This document shows positions 47,480 through 59,703 of a stretch of 64,000 nt of DNA, in pieces. The DNA is taken from contig JAIQDT010000673.1 of assembly GCA_021521415.1 (NCBI GenBank), positions 620,001-684,000 on the forward strand, given 5' to 3'. Source of the DNA: Bidens hawaiensis (Eukaryota > Streptophyta > Magnoliopsida > Asterales > Asteraceae). The first letter of the stretch is position 1; each line of letters begins with the position of its first letter. Made by a program: the position numbers and the translations under genes. Under the pieces are notes generated by a model. It saw nothing but the letters and a program-made list of their open reading frames with translations, was not told the DNA's origin and did no database searches.

Positions 47480-48525
47480 GTAGAGTGAATTCCACGAATG
47501 ATCCATGTGGTTTGAGTCAAATTTTATGCATGGTCCCTAATATTTAAAACTTGTGTGCATAGTCTCTAACCATTAACTTTGGTTTCATTATTAGTCCAAA
47601 AAAATAACGGTTAACTGTTGGTGCTAAATGTTGCATGTGAAGGGTAGTTTGGTTCATTTAATTCTTTCATCTTTCTCTCTTTTTCTCTTACATAACAGAA
47701 ACTCTTTTTCGCACTGATCCCAAACCTCAAACCTCAAGACTAGATCTTTTAATCCCAAAATCAAAAATGGTTTATTGTTAAGAAATGTACCAAATCTTTA
47801 CCATATATTGGTTACTATGTAATTATGTAATTTGGTATTATGTGATTATGTATGTTTTACCCTAACTATCATGGTTGACTTCATGGAATCAACTCAACCA
47901 GATTTTCGAACCATAGATCCATTATCCAACCAAATACTTCAGTAACCAAGAGTTATATTTGAACATATTATAACCAAGAGTAAATTGTCATTAAATTAAT
48001 AGTTGTATTTTTTAATATAACCTACATGAACACAAACTTGGTATGGACTCTTATGTACTCTAAAAGTTGAGTACCAATTCTCCCATTTGGCCATTTAAAT
48101 GATATTTGGCCACAATAATCAACATCATTCTAAATGCATCTATTTTAAGTTTTACAAAGCCACTTCCACGGCCACAAATGACTAAAAATAAATTATCTCA
48201 ATAAAATCTTATTTACCTTACCGGAAACAATTGAATTGATAGTTAAAAGAATATCATTATAAGGTATGAACTTCATCTCAAGCTAGTGCAAATTTTGGAA
48301 CCAAAAAGAATGACAGAAAATAACGGGAGAAAGATGAGATAATTAAATGGACCAAACTACCCCCTCACGTGTAGCAGTTAACACCAAAAGTTAGCTGGGT
48401 TATCTTTTTGGACCAACAATGAAACCAAAGTTGGTGGTTAGAGACTATGCATGCAAGTTTTAAACATTAAGGATGCTACATAAAATTTGGCTCAAACCAC
48501 AAGGACCATTCGTGGAGTTCTCTCA
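47480..48525. mobile_element. Long-TIR (about 200 bp) non-autonomous element
   Basis: The first ~200 bp (GAATTCCACGAATGATCC, GTGGTTTGAGTCAAATTTTATG, CATAGTCTCTAACCA, TTTGGTTTCATTATTAGTCC) recur inverted at 48330-48525 with scattered changes. Between them is AT-rich DNA without a recognised ORF. Long TIRs suggest a Mutator-like MITE. No clear target duplication was found. Confidence 0.65.
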
Positions 48526-48726
48526 ATTTTTTTTTAAATCTTATTATCCGGGTAGTTTGAGTGGTTGTTCAAAAATTTTCAGGCGACTTGACTAGTTACT
48601 AACATGTGGCATGACCTAGTTGATTGAAAATCTAGTCGGGTGATGATTATTATCTGGGCTGATGGACTAGTTTTGAGATGGATATTTTGAAACACCATAT
48701 TTTAATAGACAAAATAGTAAAGTTAA

Positions 48727-49998
48727 TGTTGTGTGTCACGACCTTAGCACCCACACCCACGTCCCCATACCTTCAACTTAATGTCATGCAACGTTTATAT
48801 GTTCTTTGTTTTTGTTTAGTTTGATAAATGTTGGTTTAGTATCTTTGTTGTGGGTTGTTTATTAAGAAATGGGTCGGTTATGTATCTTGGCTATATAAGC
48901 CACTAGTTCTTATGTGTGATTTTTATGAATGAAAAATGATGATTTGAACAATCAAAGTTTCTTTCAAAAATCTATGATTTCTAATTTAGTTTCTATCTAT
49001 CTTTGGACCGTCTGATTAATATTAGGTTCGTATCAGTGGTATCAAAGTGGTATTGATCCCCTTATGGACACTCAAAAATGGAACGAGTCATTGGCTTGAG
49101 TCAAGTCAGCACTTGCGGTGATGATCAATCTTCTCAAAAACCAACCTCGGTTCCCAACCCATGTCGCTTCCGCACCCACAACGCCAATGCCAACATCGGC
49201 CACTGCTACCTCACCACCACCAACCGTTGTTATCAAACCACCTCCACCCTTGTTGTTTGCATCCACCGTCGTACCACCATTATCACAACCACCTGCACCA
49301 ACACTTGGTTCAACCCTCATTGTCTCACATCCACCTCCACGAACCACCCCAGCAGATCTGTTCCCAACCCCTACTACAAAGCCGCTCTCAGTACCCCTTG
49401 GATTCCACAAACCGATAGCCAACGCTAAGAGGAAATCTACACCCACAAAACAGTTTAAGGGTGGTAGCCCAGGAGCAAAAATCACCCTGTTTCATGGGTT
49501 GGATATTGAGTATTTTAGCCGCACTAATCGAGATAACGATGCATATGTCTGGTCTATCAAGGAGTGGCGCCCACCGTGGTACACCGTGGTGACTGCTCCG
49601 AACGCCGATGGAAGGTTCGAATGGTGGCCACCATGGCAAGGCGTCATATCGTGTCCAGATTCTCAACCGTGCCGACACTGTTTCTTCCAGCGGGAGGGAT
49701 TGTTGTTTGCCACGACCTAGCACCCACACCCATGTTCCCATACCTTCAACTTAATGCCATGCAACTTTTATATGTTCTTTGTTTTTTGTTTAGTTTGATA
49801 ATTGTTGGTGTAGTATCTTTATAATGGGCAATTTATTAAGTAGTGGGTCGGTTATGTATCCTGGCTATATAAGCCACTCGTTCTTATGTGTGATTTTTAT
49901 GAATGACGAAAATGATTTAGTCTGATATCTCTCTATATTTCTATCAAGTTCTCTTCTAATTTCTTTGGATCATTTGATTAACGATTTGGTTCGTATTA
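48727..49998 (+). mobile_element. Short non-autonomous LTR retrotransposon, 1.27 kb
   Basis: Direct repeats at 48727-49035 and 49701-49998 start TGTTGTKTGYCACGACC and end TTCGTATYA. Both contain GGCTATATAAGCC as a TATA box. A tRNA-Met-like primer site (TGGTATCAAAGTGG) follows the first. A purine tract (GCGGGAGGGAT) precedes the second. The flanks GTTAA and ATTAA match at four of five bases. The 665-bp interior has no retroviral enzyme, only a Pro/Thr-rich frame. Confidence 0.8.
49118..49720 (+). CDS. Pro/Thr-rich ORF inside the short LTR element
   Basis: This is a 200-codon frame, Pro/Thr-rich in its first half (TATSPPPTVVIKPPPPLLF). Its second half has less biased sequence (LFHGLDIEYFSRTNRDNDAY, RPPWYTVVTAPNADGRFEWW). 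No known domain was recognised. It overruns the start of the 3' LTR. Three overlapping frames are open here because of CCACCA-like repeats, so coding is doubtful. It may be a relic of gag-derived or captured host sequence. Confidence 0.25.
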   Translation: MMINLLKNQPRFPTHVASAPTTPMPTSATATSPPPTVVIKPPPPLLFASTVVPPLSQPPAPTLGSTLIVSHPPPRTTPADLFPTPTTKPLSVPLGFHKPIANAKRKSTPTKQFKGGSPGAKITLFHGLDIEYFSRTNRDNDAYVWSIKEWRPPWYTVVTAPNADGRFEWWPPWQGVISCPDSQPCRHCFFQREGLLFATT

Positions 49999-50040
49999 AT
50001 TAACCAGTCAAATAGACATGTTAATTATTTTTCTTTTTGA

Positions 50041-51030
50041 TAACTGTTTTTGTTACTAGCTATCGTGTTTTTTTAGCATTTGTAAACTCGTTTTTCATGT
50101 GATATATAATTTAAGTTATCACTAGGGGTGTTCATGGTCCGATTTTCGCGGTTTTTGGGTAAAACCGTAAACCGAACCGTTGGTAACGGTTTTTGATTCT
50201 TGTAAACCAAAACCAAATTGTTTAACTCTTAAACCAAACCGACCCAAACCGTTCATTACGGTTTGGTTCCGGTTTGGTTTCGCGGTTTGAGTCTCGAATA
50301 ATTTGAAATGTTTAACATATATAAATTCAATTTGTCCATGATCATGTTTAAATACAATCTGTCAAGAAATATGAAAATACATCGGAATAAGTGGCTTGAG
50401 ATTCTGAGCCTGATCGAGATCATAAAATATATCTTGATTTAAGGTTTAATACTTTAATGAAGAAAATTTAAAGACCAATTCATTGCAACTTGCTACTGCA
50501 TTTGCACTATCAATTCATATTTAACATAGATATTGAAATTATATATCTATCTATCTATCTATCTATATATATATATAACATAAAATATTTAAAGAAGTAT
50601 ACAATTATATTATACGATCCGGTCCGGTTTTGTACGGTTGGTTTTTGATATAAACCGTAAACCAAACCGTTCACTCCGGTTTGAAATTATTGAAACCGAC
50701 AGACCGAAACTTGAAGAAAAAACTAACCGTTAAACCGAACCAATGACTGGTTTAAACGGTTTCACGGTTTCGAACCGTACCGTGAACACCCCTAGTTATC
50801 ACCATAGAATTTAAAAATGTTGTAACCCTACATGATAGATTAAAACAATGACGAATCACCATAGTTTATTATTGCGATTATTTTGGTGCTCTTGGAATTA
50901 TTATCCTATCATGACTGAAATAGAAATAGTTAAATACTGATAGTTGAATGCGACTTGTGAAGAAGTGATTGGCCCATCTTTCTCATAAAATATTAAAGTA
51001 TCGTGGATTATCTTTTATTCAAATAATATT
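50041..51030. repeat. Copy B of the lipase 2 upstream segment, interrupted by a MITE
   Basis: Homology to 46905-47250 runs to 50122 and resumes at 50795. The MITE and one TSD copy are the interruption. No lipase exon is attached to this copy. Confidence 0.85.
50123..50794. mobile_element. hAT MITE, AACCG-rich, 672 bp
   Basis: The TIRs are TAGGGGTGTTCATGG and, reversed from the right, TAGGGGTGTTCACGG. A perfect 8-bp duplication GTTATCAC (50115-50122 and 50795-50802) identifies hAT. The subterminal DNA is rich in ACCGTAAACCGAACC-like repeats. The paralogous empty site is in 46905-47250. There is no ORF. Confidence 0.93.
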
Positions 51031-52098
51031 TAATTCTTGAAAATTAAAACTAGGCTTCATTTTTTTTAACTTATTCTGTTTATCTTTTCCAGATGAAATG
51101 GTTGTACGTAGTCGTTTGTATTGAATTGCCTATAAAAGACGATTTAAAGATTTTTATTCAAACTTTTTTAGCTGCTTGTCTTTAACTACGTTAATCATCA
51201 AAAGTGATGTCTAGATAAGAGTGATGACCATGCAAAAGAAAAAAAAACAAAAATAAATAAATAAACCAGAATCCAGCAATCGTGTTTTATGACTTTTGTT
51301 TTAATTGCTTTATATTATATTATGTTATTCACGCATATATTGATGTTGGTCTTTTCCCTATACCTTGACTCATTCAATACGCAAACTTTAATCTAGAGTT
51401 AGAGGTTGTTTGAAAATTTTGTATTGAATCATTAAGAGACTTGACCAATTAAGAGGGGTACCCATTAAGAGGTATACGCAAACTTTCAAGCTACATGCGT
51501 AGCCTCTGCATCTAAAAATACTCAATGATAGACTCTAACCATTAAGAGATGCATTTTTATTAAACCAAACACACTCTAGTTCTAACAGAGTCAGAGGTAA
51601 GAGATAGACCTATTTTCAAAATTGAAGTTCACTTTATATTATATATATTATATTGGTATGTAATCACGTCTCCTAATTTATACCAAGTTACCTTTGTTTC
51701 TGTTCATAATAAATCAAATTACAATAACACTAAATAAGTCACAGGGACCAGTAAGGGAAGCATGTGGAAGCTAGGAGACGCGGGACGGGCCTAGTTAGTT
51801 GACCGCAAGTGCAAACAATAATGTTTATAGTTGAGGTGAAGTAAAAGGTCACGTTTTTAATACTATTCTACTATGGTATGGTACATGCATGGGCACACAA
51901 TTCAAAAGGAAACTATATTATTGTGGAAATTTTGTATTTTATAATTTATATCATTAAGATAATCCAACAAATCTTCCTTACTGTATCTGTTTTATATTAA
52001 GATAGTATGAGGAAATAATATTATATTTCCCACTATATAAAAATTTGGATCTAATATGATAAACAAAAATAATGAGAATGATGTCTCCTATTTCTTAA

Positions 52099-52633
52099 GG
52101 AAAATTGGAAATAAATAATCCCATCTTTGGTGTATTGGCCGATAATAATCCCACCTTTAAAAATCACTAGCAATGGTCTCACCTTTTAACTATTTTTGTC
52201 TCACTGGTCCTCCGTTAAAAAATACTTAACGTCGTTATGTTTTTTCCCTAGTTTCAAACCGATTTTTTAGGGCTTTTGATCGGAAGAAAGATATGAGTCG
52301 ACTGATGTAAAACTTATTTCGAAACGGTGATTCAAATGGTTTGATTTTTGTTAATTGGAAATTCAAGCACCCGAATTGAAACATTGTTTCGTCGTTTGGA
52401 TCACCATTTCGAGATAAGTTTTACATCGATCGACTCGTATTATTCTTCCGATCAAAAGCCCTAAAACATCGGTTTGAAACCAGGGAAAAAACATAACGAC
52501 GTTAAGTATTTTTTAACGGAGGACCAAGTGAGACAAAAATAGTTAAAAGGTGGGACCATTGCTGGTGATTTTTAAAGCTGGGATTATTATCAGCCAATAC
52601 ACAAAAGGTGGGATTATTTATTTCCAATTTTCC
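52099..52633. mobile_element. Foldback (Mutator-like) MITE with ~240-bp arms
   Basis: GGAAAATTGGAAATAAATAATCCC at the left is matched inverted at the right. The complementarity continues for about 240 bp through AAAATACTTAACGTCGTTATG and AGGGCTTTTGATCGGAAGAA, leaving a loop of roughly 50 bp. Flanking 9-mers ATTTCTTAA (52090-52098) and ATTTTTTAA (52634-52642) differ at one base, the Mutator-type duplication length. Transcription would give a long near-perfect hairpin RNA. Confidence 0.88.
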
Positions 52634-52693
52634 ATTTTTTAATCTTTACTCTTCTTAATCCATGTTATTCATGGATTATTGGTATGACCTATT

Positions 52694-53571
52694 TAGGGGT
52701 ACACATAGTACAAAACCCGGCCTGACCTGCTGAATGACACATCTAGATTATGAAGACAGAATACTGGACCAATTGGGGATAATCGGGTTCGGTCTTACCT
52801 GTGGTCGGTTCATCAGTTTTTTAGCAGATAACCGAGACCGATATTCCATCTTCCAAAGGTCAAAATTGCAGGGTACGATACGGTTTAAACCATGCAGGAA
52901 ACGATCTGGATACAATTCAAATTCATTTGATGAACGATTAACAGATTAATCCACAAACAACACAGTAAGTTTTCATGTTTTTATTGCAATTGTTTTCATA
53001 CTCGATTAGCATTCAATGTAATTTTGAAGTGTATGTTCAATTAGGTCCATGAATCTTCTTACTTAATTGATTAGTATAATTCAATTGCTCAATTTTGGGG
53101 GTTAATTGATCAGTAAAAGCTTAGACTTATCGTTTGATTTAATTTGCCCACCAACAGTTTGATGAATTAACTGAATGAACTTCCTTGGTTATGATATGTT
53201 TGATCGATTAATGTTGTTACATGGTGATTTGACACACTAGCATTTTGATTTTAATAGAATGGAGAACCAAAATTCTAATGATTCAACAGATTGCAATAGA
53301 AGGTTAAGTTGGATTTTACAAGTTATAGCAGCATGGTTTTTTAGGGTTATATGGCCCATGATCCCACGTTGCAATTTTTTAGTGATAATAATATCGGTCT
53401 TCGGGTTTTTTTTAGATTTGCACTGGCAAAAGACCGAACCGACCCGAAACCGATTTGACTAGGTTTTAAAGACCGATTTTAATACCCTAAAATTAGGGTT
53501 GGTTCAGGATCGGGTTTTTTCGGGCCGGTTCTTCGGGTTTTTCGGTCCGGACCTAATTATGCACACCCCTA
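52694..53571. mobile_element. hAT-type non-autonomous element, 878 bp
   Basis: The left end is TAGGGGTACACATAG and the right end reversed is TAGGGGTGTGCATAATTAGG. The flanks GACCTATT and AACCCATT match at six of eight, both differences being transitions, so this is an old 8-bp duplication. Subterminal sequence is rich in CGGGTT/GACCGAACCG. Short ORFs inside are not recognised. Confidence 0.7.
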
Positions 53572-54514
53572 AACCCATTAGTTGTAACGCATATGGAGAA
53601 AATGAATTTCATGTAATTTAAATCATAATAACTTTTACTAACCCGCAACATCTAATTTTACTATTAGATATTTTTGACCATGATTTTAAAAGAAAAAACA
53701 TATAAACTATTGAATATCTGTAATAAGTTTAAAATCATATATTAAATTATTAAATTAGTTAAATAATGATTTACGAACCATTATCGTATAATAATTAGTA
53801 ACCCCTATTTAAATATATATTTAATTATGTGGGTACTAAAATTTCGTTGAATAAATAAAATATTTATAACCCTACGACTTATTATTTGTGGTTACACGAT
53901 TATTCAGTTGGAAGAGAGCCTGCTTATAATTTATATTCCATATATTGCAAACAACTCTGTTTGGGGTTACACGATTATTCATAAACCTAACAATTTTGTT
54001 ATACATATCAATGTTGTCAAGGGATGATCCGTTGGCATGCATTATCATAGACTTATATGTATTAGAGCAATTTTGTTGCACATATCAATATTGTCAAGGG
54101 ATGATCGGATATTTTTGGATGGTTGTAAAATCTTGAGTAAATCATGCTATTTGAGTTTATTGTGGTTTTCAATGATTGGTTTGTGAATGTTGTTTTGAGC
54201 TTTTAATATAACATGGAGATATTAAGTATTGATGCATGTTTGGGTTTAAATGTTTAATTTATAATCTAATTTGAATAATTTGTGTTATGTTTGAATCATA
54301 TGAATCACTTTTTTTGTATGAACCATTAGAGATGGTTGGAGATGAGTTTGTTACCACAAAGCAATGATAGAGAATTAGAGTCGTTATCTAACATATTACA
54401 ATTGTGGCTTTTCATGTTTAATCAGGTTATGAGACTTTATATGGGATATTATGGAATAAGTTTTGCATATTATGTTATGTAAAGGGATTTTAGATGTTCA
54501 TAGAATAAAAAGAA
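53572..54514. other. AT-rich intergenic DNA with a small local repeat
   Basis: ACATATCAATRTTGTCAAGGGATGATC occurs at about 54003 and 54078, and GGTTACACGATTATTCA at about 53889 and 53963, suggesting a local ~75-bp duplication. No gene was seen. Confidence 0.55.
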
Positions 54515-55136
54515 TGTAAAGGCTCAGCTACCGTCGCGCCATAATATTATCCGCTTTGACCGGGACGAACCACCATCGCCTAACGGATTTGCTTTTGGTT
54601 GCCCAGGTGAAGACTTCCCATGATGTCTCACGTCCTGATACTACTCTTACCTGAGCAAGCTTAACTGTGGAATTTTTCTCTCATTCACTACCATCAATCA
54701 CCCAAAACGCGTTATAATAGGAAAGGCATCCAATGCCTTATAAACAAGGCTTCGTTCTCCTCCCCCAATGAAGGATGTCAAAATCCACCCCCTTAGGAAT
54801 CCAGCGTCCTCGCAGGACCTTGCACCACCGGTCCATCCCCTGGATCTGATACCAACTGTAATAGCCTGCTACCGCCGCACCATAATATTGTCTGCTTTGC
54901 CTAGGACGAACTAACATGGATTTGCTTTTGGTTGCCCAGGTGGAGACTTCCCAGGAGGTCACCAATTCTAATACTACTACTGAGCATGCTTAACTGTGGA
55001 ATTCTCCTCTCATCCACTACCATTAATACCATTAAGCGCCAAAAACGCGCTATGATTTGGGCGCTATGATGAGGAAGGTATTCCCTCTTTATAAAGAAGG
55101 CTTCATTCTACTCCCTAAATGATGTGGGATGTCACG
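54515..55136 (-). mobile_element. TRIM (terminal-repeat retrotransposon in miniature), 622 bp
   Basis: LTRs at 54515-54782 and 54857-55136 share CATAATATTRTCYGCTTTG, GGATTTGCTTTTGGTTGCCCAGG and AAGCTTAACTGTGGAATT-like blocks. The 75-bp interior holds, on the minus strand, a primer site TTGGTATCAGATCC and a purine tract AAGGGGGTGGATTTT. A perfect 5-bp flank AAGAA (54510-54514 and 55137-55141) completes it. There is no coding capacity. Confidence 0.85.
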
Positions 55137-55587
55137 AAGAATAGGCTTCCAGTGTATTTTTTACCGAGTGAGTCAATGAGACATGAATTGAATAGGTCAA
55201 AACTGGTTCGGGTTAAAATGAGTTCATGTTAAAACGAGCCAATTAAAAAACCAATTCAGTTCATATTGGGTTTCTTCAGAAGGATTAGTGTGAAAATGAG
55301 TTTGGTCAAATTAGGAAAATTTAAAAAAAATGAATTTAGTTATTGTCAAATGGGTTTGGGTTGAAACATGCTGCTTTTCATTTCTGGTCAAACGCTTCAA
55401 GCCAAAATTTGTATAGGCAGAGTGGTTAACGGGCTCTAATCGTAGTTATCAATAGCATGTCATATTCTATATACAAAGAAGTATTTGTAATACATTTTAA
55501 CACAATTATTTTCTTAGATTTACCTTTAAAATATACAAAGAAATTACTTATTTCAAATAATATTCATAATGTTAATTTACACATTAA

Positions 55588-55621
55588 CGAATCCCGTGTA
55601 ATACACAGTTTCAAAAGCTAG
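55588..55621 (+). mobile_element. Helitron-like 3' terminus
   Basis: CCCGTGTAATACAC (short hairpin) is followed by AGTTTCAAAAGCTAG and then T. It resembles the 3' ends at 2300-2330 and 20143-20116. No 5' end was assigned. Confidence 0.4.
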
Positions 55622-55889
55622 TGTATAATATTTAGTTATATCATGTATAAGTTAGTCTCGCCATATACATGTCAGTCCCACCATTCCTGCTTCTAAAATA
55701 GAGTAATCTTCTCTTCTCTCGCTCCTTTATGTGCAAATTATTATATCTAATGCACGGTTTTTAACCTATACTAACTTGGTCTCTTTGGAAGCCTCTAAAA
55801 GTTGTTTTGTAGTCGACAGGTGTAAAGAAAGGGACAGAATCCTAATGTTAGGTGGAATTGGAGGAGCTTTTCAATGGGCAGGGTCGCTG

Positions 55890-56240
55890 CCAACAAGCTA
55901 ATGGGGCTGTTGGAAAAGTTATTTTCAGCTTCAACGGAGGAGAAGCCAAGTGGGTGTGGGTTGGTAACGAGTCCGGGTTATTTTCGGTTGCTTTGATGTA
56001 AAAGATTTTATATAAAGTCGCTCCTCTGCTTTCCAAAAACATCCTTGAATAGAATTCTTGGGTTTATTTAAAGGTGAAGATGTTAGCATGGCAGGCCCTC
56101 CAAGTTCGGTTACCGAAGACCGACAATTTAATAAAAAGGAAAGTCCTCTCTAGGTCGGGTATGCGTAGTTGTTGTATGGCGTTCAGAGAGTCCGTAGATC
56201 ATATGCTCACTTTGTGTTTCGTCGCCTCAGTGTTTGATGT
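55890..56240 (+). pseudogene. LINE reverse-transcriptase C-terminal fragment (zf-RVT region)
   Basis: One plus frame reads KWVWVGNESGLFSVA, then VKMLAWQALQVRLP, then CCMAFRESVDHMLTLC. This is the zinc-binding region that follows the reverse transcriptase in plant non-LTR retrotransposons. Two stops interrupt it (near 55999 and 56050). The rest of the element is missing, and an AT-rich sequence follows. Confidence 0.75.
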
Positions 56241-56399
56241 ATATAAATTTATACATCATTTCAGCACTAAAATATCTCCAAATATGCATAATATCGGCAA
56301 TAATGTTAGAATAAATAACCACTAATATTTATAATTTCTATTTATAGGTAAATTAAGCCTTAAGAAATAAAGCGAGCTCATATATGAAGAAAAACAGAG

Positions 56400-56760
56400 A
56401 AAACTATAAAAATTGACTCAGCACGCCCCATGTTGAAGCAAGGCATGGCCATGTTACAAGCATACGAAGAAAAGACAAATTTCATAAGTCACAACATGGC
56501 CCATGATAACACCAACACACCCCATGTTGAAAGTATAAGAGGAAAAGAGAAAACTGATGAAAACACGGGTCATGTTAACATCAGCACCCCCTGGTGATAG
56601 TACAAGAGAAAAGACAAAATAAAAGCTTCCTGGCTCAACGCGCACCGTGTTCTCTCTTCTGCTGTACTTTCTGGCAACGAGCATTTAACACTATCAGACA
56701 AAATAGTCAACATGGTCATGCCCATGTTAACACGAGCCATGTTGAGACCCCTGATCAAGC
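56400..56760. repeat. Degenerate repeats of a CATGTTAACACCAGCACCCC-like unit
   Basis: Variants of CCCATGTTGAAAG, CATGTTAACA and ACAAGAGAAAAGAC recur roughly every 80-130 bp. The overlapping ORFs on both strands are by-products of the repeats. Confidence 0.55.
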
Positions 56761-57145
56761 CTATAACTACATCGTCATTCTTCATTGAATTCATACCATC
56801 AAGAACACTTAATACACTCTATTCACCTCCTTTCACAACCATTAATAAGCGAATTATCCCATCCATGTACCTTTTGAAGATCAAGGAGATTAAGATTTTG
56901 GAAGAAGTCGTTAGCATCAAAGATTGGTCATCCAAATTGGTTAGATTGTTTTAATTTGAGCATATTTGTATATGTTACTTTGATGCATAACATTATGCTC
57001 AGTATTGGCTAAACTTTCATGATACCATCTTGGTTTATAAATAACTCTTAACTAAAGTTTAATGATATTGGTTTAACATGTGATTGATTTATAAAAAGTA
57101 AAGATTATGTTGCAATTATCACTTAATGAGATATGTTAAATCACT

Positions 57146-57313
57146 CTTAAAAGAAATACCAAGTGCCGAGCTTGATGATAAGTCGGGGAACTGTCATTCT
57201 TGTGAGGCCTTGGTTAACAAAATATAAATCTTAAAAGAGATACCAAGTACCAAGCTTGATGATAAGCTGGGGAACTACCATTGTTGTGAGGGCTTGGTTG
57301 ATAAAACATAAAT
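57146..57313. repeat. 84-bp tandem duplication
   Basis: CTTAAAAGARATACCAAGTRCC starts copies at 57146 and 57230; both contain GCTTGATGATAAG and GGGGAACT. Confidence 0.92.
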
Positions 57314-59703
57314 CCTAATATAAACATGGACCAAATGGAGTATTAGTAGTAATTAATCACCTTTAAAATGGGAACATTGATAATGATGTGTAAACGGATT
57401 GTTGATGTTAATCCACTAAAATTGGTTGATTACTTGTCAAGTGAGTGTGTAACATAATCTATTTTAAACTACTCTTGGCTGATTATTACAAAATTCTATA
57501 ATTATCCAAGTATTATGTGGATAAATATTTGTCATTCAAGGTTAATCTTTTACAACTTAACAAATCATAATTGGTATTTTAAGTATATTACAAAGGTTAT
57601 TTTTACTAAAATATCAATGACAATTCACTTATTAATTTAAGGGATTGTCTCGTCTTTAAAGTAAGTTACATTATGAATACTTAATACGAACCAACTTGCT
57701 TATATAAAATGATGTTTTTATGGAGATCATGAAGTTATGCATATCTCTTTCTTTAACTGTCATGGATTAACATGACTTAGAAGTAAGGTGTTAGTCCCAC
57801 TTTTAATTACCATAATAAGTTTATATCATATGTTTAGCCATTAATTGTTAAAGTAAGTTAAAAGGAGTTTTAACCAGTATGGTTCACTTTTATCCTTGAT
57901 CATCTCTATAAAAACAGAAAAACCCCAAAAGTATTACCTTTTATTTATGTCTTTAAAATTCCTTTGAAATTTCCTTGATAAACCAAACCCACTATAACAT
58001 TCACTTCCGGTTAAAATAAATACAATAATTTAGTAGTAAAAATCAAACAAGTGTGTTTGCGGATCGATATTTGGCTTACCCATGCTATATTACATATACG
58101 ATAGGCACACTTGCCTATTTGTGTGTGCTCTAATTAAGATAAAAATCATTTTATAAATTTAAAAATCGAGTTTATGTGAAGCAAAACTCTTTTGAAAATC
58201 TAACAACTTCTTCACATAAACTCTTTTGAAAAACTAACTTTTCATACCACTCCACACGCACACCAGAGTTCCAGAAATCAAGAAGAAAAGAAAGATGGTT
58301 CAATCCGTCAATATGGTTGCGTATTCGTGCATTTGGAAGGCCAGAACAATTGGATCTTCTTCAACAAACCTATAAAGATCCGGAATATTCTTGGAGATAT
58401 AAAAGTTATCTTTTTATGGATTAAGAATAAGTCTAAATGTATGGAAATAGATTGGAACAAATGGAAGTTGCTTGTGATGTAGTTGTGGCTTCTGTTTGTG
58501 CAATGGCGAAACCAGAACTCTTTAATTGAGGGTCGTAATAGAAAAAAAATTTATTCGTTGGCGAATACCAACTGTTCTTTTTTTTTTTACCAATAGTTGG
58601 TAACGATAACTTTCAAGTTCTCATATCTTAAAACCGTTGTTAAATTGTTTCATTTTGAACACTTTTGAAAACATGTTTCTCAGCTATTAACCGAAAATTT
58701 AATTGGATTAAGCAAGACTAGATCACCAACAATATCTTCTTCCGATTGTTCAACTTCTTTAAATATTATATTTGAGACTTTTTACCGATACATCAATCCT
58801 CATAAGTGTTTTTATATGTAATAAAAATAGCTTTCTTTAACTAGAAAAAAGTTAACAAATCCTAAATTAAGAAATATATGTTAACTAAGAAATAATCGAA
58901 CAAAGTAAAATAAACAAAAGAAAAACCAAAAAATTTTATTCGAAAAGAGGTATGGCAGATTTTGTGTCTGGTATGAAAAAAAATATATATAAAATAGTAA
59001 AGTGTTTGGTAAATTTATTTGGGCTTAAGTTATTGAGTTTTATTTGATAGAAAAAAGCCCACAATAATACATTAGGTTAATTTCTTTATTGTCATCATCT
59101 TCCTATTCTCATCTCACGTCATCAGTTGTTAAACGGCTTGCCGGGCCGCCACTGAGCCGCCACCAACCTCCACCGGAAAGTCATTAATGCTTCTACTTCT
59201 CTCTTTTAATGATAATTTCACCTCTAAAACAGAAAACCGAAAGGATCAAACTGTGAAAGAAGTTTTGATTGAGTACTTCGATGTACCGTGCGTTTGGCCG
59301 GCCGGGGGGTCAAGGGACCCTCCTGAACCCCCCCCCCCCCCTGTAAATCCACCGATGTGTTTGTGTACCCAACTTCTGCTAGTTTCTTGTTAGCAGGGGT
59401 TGGTAGTTTGTTTTGACTAATAGAGAGCTATTCTAAAAAATTAAAAAATAAAAAAAGCAAAAAAATATCTAAAAGTACACAATTCAATACTAAAAATAAT
59501 TCATATTCTACGAAACAAGAAACATTTTTAAGAGATCTTACCATATATAATGAACTACAATATTAAGATAGCAAAGCATATACGGTTCCTGAACTTAAAA
59601 CAAATGACTCACCGCTAAAATTTGTTAAAATACTTCGATGGCAAATTGATAGGACGAGGAAGAACATACTTAATCAAAGAATGACAGAAAGTTTGGTTGT
59701 GAC
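57314..59703. other. AT-rich intergenic DNA, nothing recognised
   Basis: No convincing coding frame or terminal repeat was found. A C-run occurs at 59329-59341. The ORF at 59187-59393 crosses this run and has no domain. Confidence 0.5.
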
